64,000 bases of DNA from Bacillota bacterium. Its GTDB lineage: Bacteria > Bacillota > Clostridia > Christensenellales > UMGS416. The position numbers and the translations under genes were made by a program. The notes beneath the pieces are model-generated. The model did not search any database and was not told where the DNA came from. It saw nothing but the letters and a program-made list of their open reading frames with translations. Shown one piece after another: positions 16,231 through 24,053 of this stretch; position 1 is the stretch's first letter; every line of letters starts with the position of its first letter. The stretch is from positions 62,001 through 126,000 of the forward strand of contig JAEWRW010000026.1 of assembly GCA_023398815.1 (NCBI GenBank). Direction: 5' to 3'.

Positions 16231-17477
16231 AGTTCGTTCCTTCCGTTCCAGTAATCTTCCTGCTCGGGTGTCAGCCGGTCGATGGTGAGCCCCGACGCCG
16301 CCAGCCGCGCCTCGGCGACAGAGCGGTCGACCGAGGCCGGCACATCCCAGACCCGGGGTGCCAATTGGCCACGGTTGCGCACCACATACTCGGCCGACAG
16401 GGCCTGCAGGGCAAAGCTCATGTCCATGATCTCCACCGGGTGGCCGTCGGCGCAGGCCAGGTTGACGAGCCGCCCCTCGCCCAGCAAGCACAGGGTGCGG
16501 CCATCGGCCAGCACGTAGCCCTGAATGTTGGCCCGGGGCTCGGTTACCCGCACCGCCAGGGCATTGAGGTCGTCCTTATTGATCTCCACATCAAAATGCC
16601 CGGCGTTGGCGAGAATCGCGCCGTCCTTCATGCATTCTAGGTGTTCCCGCCGGATGACGTCTCGGCAGCCGGTGACGGTGACAAACACATCGCCCAGCGG
16701 CGCGGCGGCGGCCATGGGCAGCACGCGGAAGCCATCCATCTGGGCCTCCAGTGCCTTCACCGGGTCGATCTCGGTCACCACGACCGAGGCCCCCATGCCC
16801 TTGGCGCGCGAGGCCACGCCCCGACCACACCAGCCATAGCCGGCAACCACCACGGTTTTGCCAGCCACCAGCAGGTTCGTGGTGCGCATGATGCCATCCC
16901 ATGCCGACTGGCCGGTGCCGTAGCGGTTGTCAAAAAGATGCTTGCAGTCGGCGTCGTTGACGGAAATGACCGGGTAGCGGAGCTTGCCCGCTTCCTCCAT
17001 GGCCCGCAGACGGCGCACGCCGGTCGTCGTTTCCTCGCAACCGCCCCACACATCGCCCAACAGGCTCGCCCGGGGGCCGTGCAACAGGTTGGCCAGATCG
17101 CCGCCATCGTCGATGACAACATTGGGGCCGATGTCCAGTGTGCGGTTCAGGTGGTTCACATACTCCGCCTCGCTGGCGCCATGCACAGCATAGACGGGGA
17201 AACCCATCTCCGCCAGCGCGGCAGCCACCTCATCCTGGGTGGAGAGGGGGTTGCAGCCGGTCACGGCAATGTCAGCGCCACCCTCCCGCAGGGCGATGGC
17301 CAGGTTGGCCGTCTTCGCCTCTAGGTGGATGGACAGGGCGACACGCACGCCACGAAAGGGCTGCTCCTGCCGAAAGCGCGCCCGAATGCCATTGAGGGCG
17401 GGCATGTAGGCGGCCGCCCAATCGATGCGGCGGCGACCCTCTCCGGCCAGGGTGATGTCTCGGATCTCATGGGGCAT
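16227..17477 (-). CDS. ahcY: S-adenosylhomocysteinase, short form (possible S-inosylhomocysteine hydrolase)
   Basis: NAD-dependent hydrolase that releases homocysteine from SAH. The protein is 416 residues, the short archaeal/Thermotoga-like form without the ~40-residue insertion and without the C-terminal KxxxYRY of the long enzymes. Visible are HLEAKTANLA, GCNPLSTQDEVAAAL, the catalytic region SVNDADCKHLFDNRYGTGQS and the NAD motif GYGWCGRG (213-220). The start has AGGAGG at good spacing. It is first in a minus-strand operon with mtaD. Because its partner deaminates SAH, the true substrate may be S-inosylhomocysteine. Confidence 0.93.
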   Translation of the reverse strand: MPHEIRDITLAGEGRRRIDWAAAYMPALNGIRARFRQEQPFRGVRVALSIHLEAKTANLAIALREGGADIAVTGCNPLSTQDEVAAALAEMGFPVYAVHGASEAEYVNHLNRTLDIGPNVVIDDGGDLANLLHGPRASLLGDVWGGCEETTTGVRRLRAMEEAGKLRYPVISVNDADCKHLFDNRYGTGQSAWDGIMRTTNLLVAGKTVVVAGYGWCGRGVASRAKGMGASVVVTEIDPVKALEAQMDGFRVLPMAAAAPLGDVFVTVTGCRDVIRREHLECMKDGAILANAGHFDVEINKDDLNALAVRVTEPRANIQGYVLADGRTLCLLGEGRLVNLACADGHPVEIMDMSFALQALSAEYVVRNRGQLAPRVWDVPASVDRSVAEARLAASGLTIDRLTPEQEDYWNGRNEL

Positions 17478-17513
17478 GGCGTTGTCCTCCTGTGCGCGTT
17501 GGTGGGGTCTGCT

Positions 17514-17603
17514 CACATATCGATACCCGCATATGTGATTATAGCATTTTTGAATGTGCATTTGACCCCTATGGATAAAAATACCCCATGTATTATAACA
17601 TGG
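17514..17603 (-). promoter_or_regulatory. ahcY promoter region with two -10 boxes and two dyads
   Basis: Two perfect minus-strand TATAAT boxes occur at 17538-17543 and 17592-17597, neither with a good -35. The distal one lies inside the dyad CCATGT-TATAAT-ACATGG (17586-17603). A second dyad, CACATAT/ATATGTG with a 10-nt loop (17514-17537), abuts the proximal box. The arrangement fits regulator-dependent transcription, with the dyads as operators. Confidence 0.5.
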
Positions 17604-17624
17604 ACGATCCCATTGCCCATGCCG

Positions 17625-18935
17625 TTACGCTCTTAAAATTTCATAAAGGAGCGGTGGCGGAGCAATCGGGCTCTCACCAATAGCAATGGCGCTCTCCAAC
17701 ACCGGCACTGCCTCCCGCAGGCGCGCGTCGTCGTTAAAATACACGGTGGCCAGCGGGTCGCCGGCGGCCACCGCGTCGCCTAGGCCTCGGTGCAGCACAT
17801 AGCCCACCGCCGGGTCGATGCGGTCATCCTTGGTGGCCCGACCGGCCCCGATGAGCTGTGCCGCCCGCCCCAGTTCACGCACGTCCATTTGGGAAATATA
17901 CCCAGTTTTGGCACATCTCAGTTCCGTTGTGCGTGCCCCTCGGCACAGCAGCGCCGGGTTGTCTGCAAAGGCCGGGTCGCCACCCAGAGCCACGGCCATG
18001 GCCCGCAGCCGCCGCAGGCCCTCGCCTGTGGCGAGCGCCTCGCGCACGCGGGCCTCGGCTTCCTGCGGCGAGGACACCTGCCCACCCAGCCACACCATCT
18101 CCGCCGCCAGCAACACCGAAAGCTGACAGAGCCTCCCGTCGCCATGCTGACCGGACAGGATCTCCACCGCCTCGGCCACCTCCAGGCCGTTGCCCACAGC
18201 CCGGCCCAGCGGCTGGTTCATGTCGGTGAGGTAGGCCACGACCTCCCGTCCGGCGGCCTTCCCCAGGTCCACCATGGCGCGAGCCAAAGCGCGGCCTTCC
18301 TCCAAACCACCCAGGAACGACCCCGAACCCACCTTGCAATCAAGGACGATGGCGTTGGCCCCGGCGGCCAGCTTCTTGCTCATAATGGACGCGGCGATCA
18401 AGGGCAGGCTGTCCACCGTGCCGCTCACATCCCGCAGGGCGTAGAGCTTTTTGTCCGCCGGCGTCAGGTTGGCGGATTGCCCCACCACGGCCAAACCCGT
18501 CTCCCGCACGATCTGCAGGAAGCGTTCCCCGTTCTGCTCCACACGCAGCCCTGGGATGCTCTCCAGCTTATCCACGGTGCCACCGGTGTGCCCCAGGCCC
18601 CGGCCCGACATCTTGGCCACCGGCACGCCGCAGGCCGCCGCCAGCGGAGCCGCCACCAGTGTTGTGGTGTCCCCCACCCCACCGGTGGAGTGCTTGTCCA
18701 CCTTCCGCCCCGGCAGGCCGGAGAGATCCAGCCGGTCGCCGGAGGCCGCCATTGCCTCGGTCAAGGCCGCCGTTTCCTCCGCCGTCATGCCGGCAAACCA
18801 CACCGCCATCAGCCATGCCGATGCCTGGTAGTCGGGGATCTCCCCCCGGGTGAAGCCATCGACAAACCAGGCAATCTCCCCGGCAGTCAACGTCTGCCGG
18901 CGCTTCTTCTTCTCAATGATATCCACTGCCCGCAT
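17625..18935 (-). CDS. pdp: Pyrimidine-nucleoside phosphorylase
   Basis: Phosphorolysis of uridine, thymidine and deoxyuridine to base and (deoxy)ribose 1-phosphate. The 436-residue protein starts MRAVDIIEKKKRRQTL and has the type II phosphorylase signature SGRGLGHTGGTVDKLE, KHSTGGVGDTTTL (phosphate loop) and DCKVGSGSF. ATG 18935 was chosen for the GGAGGAG site and the family-typical N-terminus; the longer frame covers the upstream lipoprotein gene. It follows the lipoprotein by 5 nt. With ribokinase nearby it fits nucleoside salvage. Confidence 0.94.
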   Translation of the reverse strand: MRAVDIIEKKKRRQTLTAGEIAWFVDGFTRGEIPDYQASAWLMAVWFAGMTAEETAALTEAMAASGDRLDLSGLPGRKVDKHSTGGVGDTTTLVAAPLAAACGVPVAKMSGRGLGHTGGTVDKLESIPGLRVEQNGERFLQIVRETGLAVVGQSANLTPADKKLYALRDVSGTVDSLPLIAASIMSKKLAAGANAIVLDCKVGSGSFLGGLEEGRALARAMVDLGKAAGREVVAYLTDMNQPLGRAVGNGLEVAEAVEILSGQHGDGRLCQLSVLLAAEMVWLGGQVSSPQEAEARVREALATGEGLRRLRAMAVALGGDPAFADNPALLCRGARTTELRCAKTGYISQMDVRELGRAAQLIGAGRATKDDRIDPAVGYVLHRGLGDAVAAGDPLATVYFNDDARLREAVPVLESAIAIGESPIAPPPLLYEILRA

Positions 18936-18940
18936 GGCGG

Positions 18941-19411
18941 TCACTCCTCCGTATGGTTGAGCTGGCTCGCCAGCCAGTCGATGAGCAGGCCCGTCTCCTC
19001 GGTCTCCCGCTCCACCCCCAGCATGACGATGCGTATGTAATAATCCCCATATTGCACGAACGTCGCCCGGCCATTGCTCACAGCCTGCACATCGGCCACC
19101 GTTGCCACCGCCATATCCGCGCCGCCCGCCGCCTTGGAATACAGCCCTTCGCTGTCCGCAGGCGGCAGGTACAGCTCCAGATACACGAGCTTGGCCGGGC
19201 CGGAGCATTCTTCCCACGCCCAGACCGCCCGCCCCGCGCGGTTGCTGCGCCGGTCACAGGCCAGCTTCATCGGCACGCCGGCCAAGTCGCTCACCACCGA
19301 AAGCGGTAGAATGGCCTCCCGGTCCAGGGCCGAAGGCATCAGCCGGTCGCTGGAAGCGCAGCCGGTCAGCGCCACCGCTACAAGCATCAAAAGAGCGAGG
19401 AGTTTCCTCAT
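18941..19411 (-). CDS. Small lipoprotein of unknown function
   Basis: 156 residues. MRKLLALLMLVAVALTGC is a lipoprotein signal with the lipobox LTGC. The rest (ASSDRLMPSALDREAILPL...) contains alternating hydrophobic segments resembling a small alpha/beta domain, with no recognised family. ATG 19411 is preceded by GGGGGAGG. It lies directly upstream of pdp. The same frame is open upstream into repeat copy C, which is not part of the gene. Confidence 0.75.
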   Translation of the reverse strand: MRKLLALLMLVAVALTGCASSDRLMPSALDREAILPLSVVSDLAGVPMKLACDRRSNRAGRAVWAWEECSGPAKLVYLELYLPPADSEGLYSKAAGGADMAVATVADVQAVSNGRATFVQYGDYYIRIVMLGVERETEETGLLIDWLASQLNHTEE

Positions 19412-19450
19412 CGTGCGCACCTCCCCCACGCTATGGGTATGGGGGAAGGC

Positions 19451-19810
19451 GGCTGGCCATGCCAGCTTTTCGCGTCTGCCGCTGTTGCGACAGCCGCGAT
19501 TCAGACAGCTTGTAGTTGTTATGGTCAAGTCGGTCGCCGCACATGTCGCCGACCGACCGCAAACGGCAGAACTCATACGGATTTCTATGGATACGTTACG
19601 CCTTCTGGCGGATTTTCTTCTATGTTCGTACTTGGCTTTTCTTTCCTCCCGCCGAATGAAGCGGTGTTACCCCCGCGCCACGGCAGACGATTCGTCAGAA
19701 TCGTTGAGAGTGGTGCGAGCAACACGAAGTGTTGCGATGGGGCGGGAGCTTCTTCACCCTCTGCTCGTTCGAATAGGTTTGCAGACACTCTGCGGCTGGC
19801 CATGCCAGCC
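19451..19810 (+). repeat. Dispersed multi-hairpin repeat, copy C
   Basis: The left hairpin GCTGGC-CAT-GCCAGC (19452-19466) recurs at the right end (GGCTGGC-CAT-GCCAGCC, 19794-19810). Between them: stem-loop 1 (19470-19499, loop CCGCTGTTGCGA), GCTTGT (19508-19513), stem-loop 2 (19529-19557, arms GTCGGTCG/CGACCGAC, loop CCGCACATGTCGC), GATACGTT...TTTT, a degenerate third hairpin near 19650, block GGCAGACGATTC/GAATCGTTGAGAG (near 19684), GTTGCGATGGGG, and the end TTTGCAGACACTCTG. It fills most of the gap 19412-19836, in which no gene is supported. Confidence 0.85.
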
Positions 19811-19836
19811 TTTCGCAGATATCGCCGCGCTGGAAA

Positions 19837-21057
19837 TCAGTACCGGCGGTCGATCTCCTCCCGCGCGAGCTGCACCCAGCGGGCGATGCGCCAGGGCTCA
19901 TTTTGCACGGTGTGGGTGTCCTTCATGATGAGCTCGACATTGCAACCCCGGGTCACATCCAGCGTGCTCACAATGTCAGCTCGGGCGGCTTCCTCCTGGA
20001 AGCCGGCACAGATGAGGGCCGGGTTGGGCTTGCGGCTGAAGACGGCCCGGCGGCCCAGTGCCTCGGCCATGGCGGGCTGGTCGCACCAGGGCGACACCGA
20101 CACCCGGCGCAGGCGGGGGATCTGGTTGAGGTAGGCCATGCGCTCGTGCACTGGCTCACAGCAGCCGTAGCAATTGAGCCCGAAGCGCTCCAACAGTGGC
20201 AACTGATAGGGAAACACGAACTCGCCAAACATGCGAGGCGACACGCCCACGGTCTCCTGCGACTCGGCAAAGCCCCAAAGCTGACGGAAGGGCTGGCCTG
20301 GCACCGGCGGCAGGTCATTGGTGTAGGCCTGCCCGCCGGAGCCGGTGTAGCCGTCCCGGTTGTTGGGCACGATGAGGTCGCCCTGGGCGGCGTACCAATC
20401 GAGCATCTCTTCCTTGCTCTGCCGCAGGAAGGCCATCAGCCGGTGAAGGCCCTCGGGGTTGTCCACCATGGCCAGGAAGAGACCCTCCAGGCCAATGAGC
20501 CGGATGATGTCGGTCGTCATCCCCAGCGTCCAATAATCGAGCTCGGGGCGCAGGCGTACCTCCAGGATACCGTCAAAGAGGTCGTGTGCCTCAGCCATGC
20601 GGCGGGCAGTCTCGGCCCGGTCGTGGGTGGGCTGGGGCAGCTTCAGCTTCTCAAAGTCCGCGTCCAGGTCGGCGATGGGCGGCGTCCAGCGGTAGCTGCC
20701 GCGCTCCTCGCCATAGGTGTAGGCCACCTCCACGCCGTAGTTGCCCAGGTCCACCGCCGGGTGCACGTACCAGCACCCCTCGTGGGCGGCGTCATCGGCG
20801 ATCGTCTCCATCCAGTAGAGTTTCCTACGTAGCTCCAGCTCGTACTGCCGGGCCGTCTCGTCCTCGCAGGCCAGGTTGCCCTCCCCCAGGAGTTCCGGCC
20901 AGCAGCCCTCGGGGAAGCACAGCACAATAGGCCGCCCCTCTTTGAGGTCGTTGTGGGCCGTCATGCGGCGGCGTTTCTCCTCCATGGCGGGGGCGTGGGT
21001 GTGGTCGGCCACGCGGCCAGCCAGGGTGCGCAGCGTCTCTCTCTCCTTGGCGTTCAT
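19837..21057 (-). CDS. Uroporphyrinogen decarboxylase-family (methyltransferase-like) protein
   Basis: 406 residues with the C-terminal fold region of the UROD/MtbA family: GLNCYGCCEPVHERM, RLRRVSVSPWCDQP and the conserved C-terminal strand-helix pattern. The Cys/His residues in YGCCEPVH suggest a zinc-bound thiol site as in corrinoid:CoM-type methyltransferases. Close relatives are annotated as UROD-domain proteins; the haem-pathway enzyme itself is unlikely, as no haem genes are near. ATG 21057 has AAAGGA; stem-loop 1 of repeat D lies just 16 nt upstream of the ATG. A methyl-transfer role would fit the neighbouring SAH recycling genes. Confidence 0.75.
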   Translation of the reverse strand: MNAKERETLRTLAGRVADHTHAPAMEEKRRRMTAHNDLKEGRPIVLCFPEGCWPELLGEGNLACEDETARQYELELRRKLYWMETIADDAAHEGCWYVHPAVDLGNYGVEVAYTYGEERGSYRWTPPIADLDADFEKLKLPQPTHDRAETARRMAEAHDLFDGILEVRLRPELDYWTLGMTTDIIRLIGLEGLFLAMVDNPEGLHRLMAFLRQSKEEMLDWYAAQGDLIVPNNRDGYTGSGGQAYTNDLPPVPGQPFRQLWGFAESQETVGVSPRMFGEFVFPYQLPLLERFGLNCYGCCEPVHERMAYLNQIPRLRRVSVSPWCDQPAMAEALGRRAVFSRKPNPALICAGFQEEAARADIVSTLDVTRGCNVELIMKDTHTVQNEPWRIARWVQLAREEIDRRY

Positions 21058-21072
21058 GGCTCGTCCTTTCTC

Positions 21073-21445
21073 TCGCAAATGCCGCTGCAGCGACATTTGC
21101 GATCTAGACAGCTTGTTCCCGTTGCAACTCCATCGTTCGCCGCACAGGTCGCCGAATCTCATTCCCGCCCGGCGCGCCTTACGCCGCCTCGTGCGGCTAT
21201 GGCGACGCAAGCGCCGCCATCACAGCGCTTGGGTTGGACGCCCTTCCGGGGCGTCTGGCGTTGCGGCAGACGATTCGACAGAATCGTTGAGAGCGACGCG
21301 AGCATTGCGCAGCAATGCGATGGAACGATGCTAGGCCGTAGCGCTCATGCGGCTTTTGTAAAGACGTTCGCCCTCGAGTGGACTTATGCCAATCTCCACC
21401 GCCCTGATTTTTGGTTCCCTCCCGCCGAATGAATCGGCGGGTCGG
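21073..21445 (+). repeat. Dispersed multi-hairpin repeat, copy D
   Basis: Stem-loop 1 (21073-21102) has perfect 9-bp arms TCGCAAATG/CATTTGCGA around CCGCTGCAGCGA; then GCTTGT (21111-21116), stem-loop 2 (21135-21157, loop CCGCACAGGTCGC), a hairpin array shared with copy B (CCCGGCGCGCCTTACGCCGC and GGACGCCCTTCCGGGGCGTC), the block GGCAGACGATTC/GAATCGTTGAGAG (near 21266), and the third hairpin CCCGCCGA-ATGAA-TCGGCGGG (21421-21441). No paired flanking hairpin and no right-end motif were found. It fills the gap 21058-21504. Confidence 0.85.
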
Positions 21446-21504
21446 TTCCCGCTCTTTACCCCATGCCTGCTATCCGCTGGGTTGGAGCCCATGGTCATAG
21501 CGTA

Positions 21505-22434
21505 TCAGTGGGCGGCGAGGAAGGCCTCGACCTCCGCCCGGCGCCCAATGGAGGGCTGGGCCCCGGCCTTGGAGGCCGTCACGGCACCGGCGGCGGAGGC
21601 AAAGCGCAGAGCCTCAGCCATGGGCATACCCTCAGCAAGCGCCACCGCCAGGGCACCTGCGAAGGAATCACCGGCGGCCGTGGCGTCCACCGCCGTGATG
21701 GGGAAGGCCGGCACAAACAGTTCCTCGGCCCCGCTGTAATAGCAACCCTTGGCCCCCAGGGTGATGAGGGCCGCCGGTGCGCCCATGGCCCTCAGGCGGG
21801 CGGCGGCCTGCCGTGCCCAGCCTACGATGTCTCCCTCGTCCACCGGAAGGCCGGTGTAGTAGGCCGCCTCGGTCTCGTTTGGCTTCACGAGATCTGCCAT
21901 CGCCCAGTACTCCGCCGGGATTGGGCCCATGGGGGCAGGGTCGAGCACCACGCGGCAGCCGGCTTGGCGGGCCTTCCCCATGGCGTAGCCCACCGCGTCC
22001 AGGTTGGTTTCCAACTGGGTCAGGAAGACGTCGCACTCCTCAAAGGCCGGCTGGGCGTCATCCAGCAGCCCCCTAGTGCAGGCGGCGTTGGCCCCGGGCA
22101 CGATCATGATGGCGTTCTGCCCGTCGGCCTTCACAAAGATGCAGGCAGTGCCGGTCGTCTCCCCCGGCACCCGCACCACGTGATCCACGACCATGCCCTC
22201 GGCTGCCAGGCTTGAGAGCTGGGCGTCACCCATAAAGTCCTCCCCGATGGCACCGATCATGGTGGTGCGCGCCCCCAGCCGCGCGGCCTGCAGGGCCTGG
22301 TTGGCCCCCTTGCCGCCGGTCTGCATCAGGAACCGGTCGCCCTTGACCGTCTCACCGGGCACCGGCAGCCGTGGCCCCAGGATAACAAAATCATAGTTGA
22401 GACTGCCGAATACCGTCACTCTTGCCTGCGACAT
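21505..22434 (-). CDS. rbsK: Ribokinase (PfkB family)
   Basis: ATP-dependent phosphorylation of ribose to ribose 5-phosphate. The 309-residue protein has the N-terminal GSLNYDFV, the substrate region TGGKGANQALQAARLGA and the PfkB signature 2 DATAAGDSFAGAL with its catalytic Asp. ATG 22434 has GGAGG at 6 nt. No ribose transporter is adjacent, so the ribose probably comes from nucleoside breakdown. It starts 70 nt after the yitT stop. Confidence 0.9.
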   Translation of the reverse strand: MSQARVTVFGSLNYDFVILGPRLPVPGETVKGDRFLMQTGGKGANQALQAARLGARTTMIGAIGEDFMGDAQLSSLAAEGMVVDHVVRVPGETTGTACIFVKADGQNAIMIVPGANAACTRGLLDDAQPAFEECDVFLTQLETNLDAVGYAMGKARQAGCRVVLDPAPMGPIPAEYWAMADLVKPNETEAAYYTGLPVDEGDIVGWARQAAARLRAMGAPAALITLGAKGCYYSGAEELFVPAFPITAVDATAAGDSFAGALAVALAEGMPMAEALRFASAAGAVTASKAGAQPSIGRRAEVEAFLAAH

Positions 22435-22504
22435 ACGCGCCTCCGTGTGGTTGATGGGTTCAGTATACGTCCCCTGGCGGGGCCGGGCAAGGGTGGAATG
22501 CGCC

Positions 22505-23368
22505 TTATCGCATATGGGGGCTAAAGCCCTCGCCCAATACCTCCTTGACATCGGAGACGATGACGAAGGCCTCGGGGTCCTCATCGCCGATAAGGCGCTT
22601 CATGGGCATGATCTGGGTGGGGGCGACGATGCACAGCAGCACATCCCGCTCGGCCCCGCTGTAGGCCCCCTTTCCCTGCAGGATGGTGACCCCTCGGTCC
22701 AGGGACTGCAGGATGCGCTTGGTGATGACCTCCGACTTGCGGGAGATGATGTAGAACGCCTTGGCACTGCGCGCGCCGATCTGTATGAAGTCCACAATCT
22801 TGGCACCGATGAACACCGCCGCCAGGGCGTAGAGCGCCTCCTTTGGCTCAAAGATGAACGCCGCTGCCGCCACAACCAGGAAGTCCACCGCAAAGAGGAT
22901 CCAGGCGACCTTCATTTGCGGGAACCAGTGGTTGCCGATGATGGCGATGAGGTCGGAGCCGCCGCTGGTGGCGTTGCCGCGAATGGTGAACCCCACCCCC
23001 GCACCCATGAGGATGCCACCGTACACCGTGGCCAATAGCACGTCGTCACTGAAAATCTGGTAGAGCCAGGCCGGGAATTTCACAATGTCGATGAGCACCG
23101 ACAGCAGGAACGTGGCAAAGAGGGTGCGCAACATGAACACATGTCCCCGCAGCCGCCACCCCAACAGGAATAAGGGCAGGTTGATGACAAAGATCGTCAT
23201 GCCCACCGGCACGCCGAAGATTGCGTGCAGCTCGGTCGCCAGGCCCGATATTCCTCCCGGCGCGATGTCGTTGGGGATGAAAAACAGATTGTAGGCAAGG
23301 GCCGTCAGCACACTGCCTACAATCACAAGTGCCCATTCATAGGCGCGGTTCTTCCACGTTTCCTTCAT
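22505..23368 (-). CDS. YitT family membrane protein (DUF161 + DUF2179)
   Basis: 287 residues: about five membrane segments in the first 190 residues (e.g. WALVIVGSVLTALAYNLFF, GGILMGAGVGFTIRG with the NATSGGSDL motif), then a soluble C-terminal DUF2179 domain (SEVITKRILQSLDRGVTILQG...). Members are integral membrane proteins of unknown transport or sensing function, common in multiple copies in Bacillota. The start has GGAGG. It follows mazF by 18 nt. Confidence 0.92.
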   Translation of the reverse strand: MKETWKNRAYEWALVIVGSVLTALAYNLFFIPNDIAPGGISGLATELHAIFGVPVGMTIFVINLPLFLLGWRLRGHVFMLRTLFATFLLSVLIDIVKFPAWLYQIFSDDVLLATVYGGILMGAGVGFTIRGNATSGGSDLIAIIGNHWFPQMKVAWILFAVDFLVVAAAAFIFEPKEALYALAAVFIGAKIVDFIQIGARSAKAFYIISRKSEVITKRILQSLDRGVTILQGKGAYSGAERDVLLCIVAPTQIMPMKRLIGDEDPEAFVIVSDVKEVLGEGFSPHMR

Positions 23369-23386
23369 TGGTAAGCCTCCGTCGTG

Positions 23387-23734
23387 TTACAGTTCCATGA
23401 CTCCCAAACTGATCTGCAGTGCCTCGTCCACCAGGGCCATGACCTCCGCGGGCAACGCCCCCACCCGCTCGCGCAGGCGGCGCTTGTCGATGGTGCGCAC
23501 CTGTTCGGCCAGCACCACCGAGTCCTTGGTCAACCCAAACTCCTCCGCCTGCAGTTCAATGTGCGTTGGCAGTCTGGCTTTGTCAATCTTCGATGTGATG
23601 GCAACCACGATGACCGTGGGGCTGTAGCGGTTGCCGATGTCGTTCTGAATGATGAGCACCGGACGCAACCCGCCCTGCTCCGAACCGACCACGGGGCTTA
23701 GGTCGGCATAATAGATCTCGCCGCGTTTGACCAT
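23387..23734 (-). CDS. mazF: MazF/PemK-type endoribonuclease toxin
   Basis: Sequence-specific mRNA interferase of 115 residues. The family pattern MVKRGEIYYADLSPVVGSEQGGLRPVLIIQND, the TVIVVAITSK strand and LAEQVRTIDKRRL (with the catalytic Arg/Thr region) are intact. The start ATG follows the antitoxin stop directly (TGAATG), with GAGGA inside the end of the antitoxin gene as ribosome binding site. In Bacillota this pair (ndoA/ndoAI) is usually chromosomal and stress-related. Confidence 0.95.
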   Translation of the reverse strand: MVKRGEIYYADLSPVVGSEQGGLRPVLIIQNDIGNRYSPTVIVVAITSKIDKARLPTHIELQAEEFGLTKDSVVLAEQVRTIDKRRLRERVGALPAEVMALVDEALQISLGVMEL

Positions 23735-24016
23735 TCATTCCTCACACTCCGCCAGCAGCGTTTCATAAACTTCCAGGGTTTTGGTGTCCGGAATCAGGCC
23801 AAGCTCAGCCCACTCCGCATTGATGCGCGCCATGTCCTCGTACCCACGCATCATCCGCTCCCTTATCTCCAGTTTATGCCGCTCACGAATGTAAAGTTGC
23901 ATGGCCTCGCGAATGAATTGGCTGCGGGTGATGTTCTCGTGCAGGATGACCTCGTCCACCTGCCGCAGCAGCCCCACCGGCAGGCTCACCAGCACTTTTT
24001 TGTTGGTTTCCGCCAT
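23735..24016 (-). CDS. mazE: Ribbon-helix-helix antitoxin of MazF
   Basis: 93 residues. The N-terminal KVLVSLPVGLLRQVDEVILHENITRSQFIREAM is a ribbon-helix-helix DNA-binding/dimer domain; the C-terminal acidic tail probably wraps the toxin. It corresponds to NdoAI/EndoAI of Bacillus. It would neutralise MazF and repress its own promoter. It starts 37 nt after nnr, with a GGGGGA site. Confidence 0.92.
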   Translation of the reverse strand: MAETNKKVLVSLPVGLLRQVDEVILHENITRSQFIREAMQLYIRERHKLEIRERMMRGYEDMARINAEWAELGLIPDTKTLEVYETLLAECEE

Positions 24017-24053
24017 TGCGATTCCCCCTGTCCGTTCCGCCCCTGGCCCCGCC

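Noticed and set aside
17478..17640. SAM or SAH riboswitch upstream of ahcY
   Set aside because: The leader from the proximal -10 is only about 55 nt and shows just one simple dyad, no riboswitch core.
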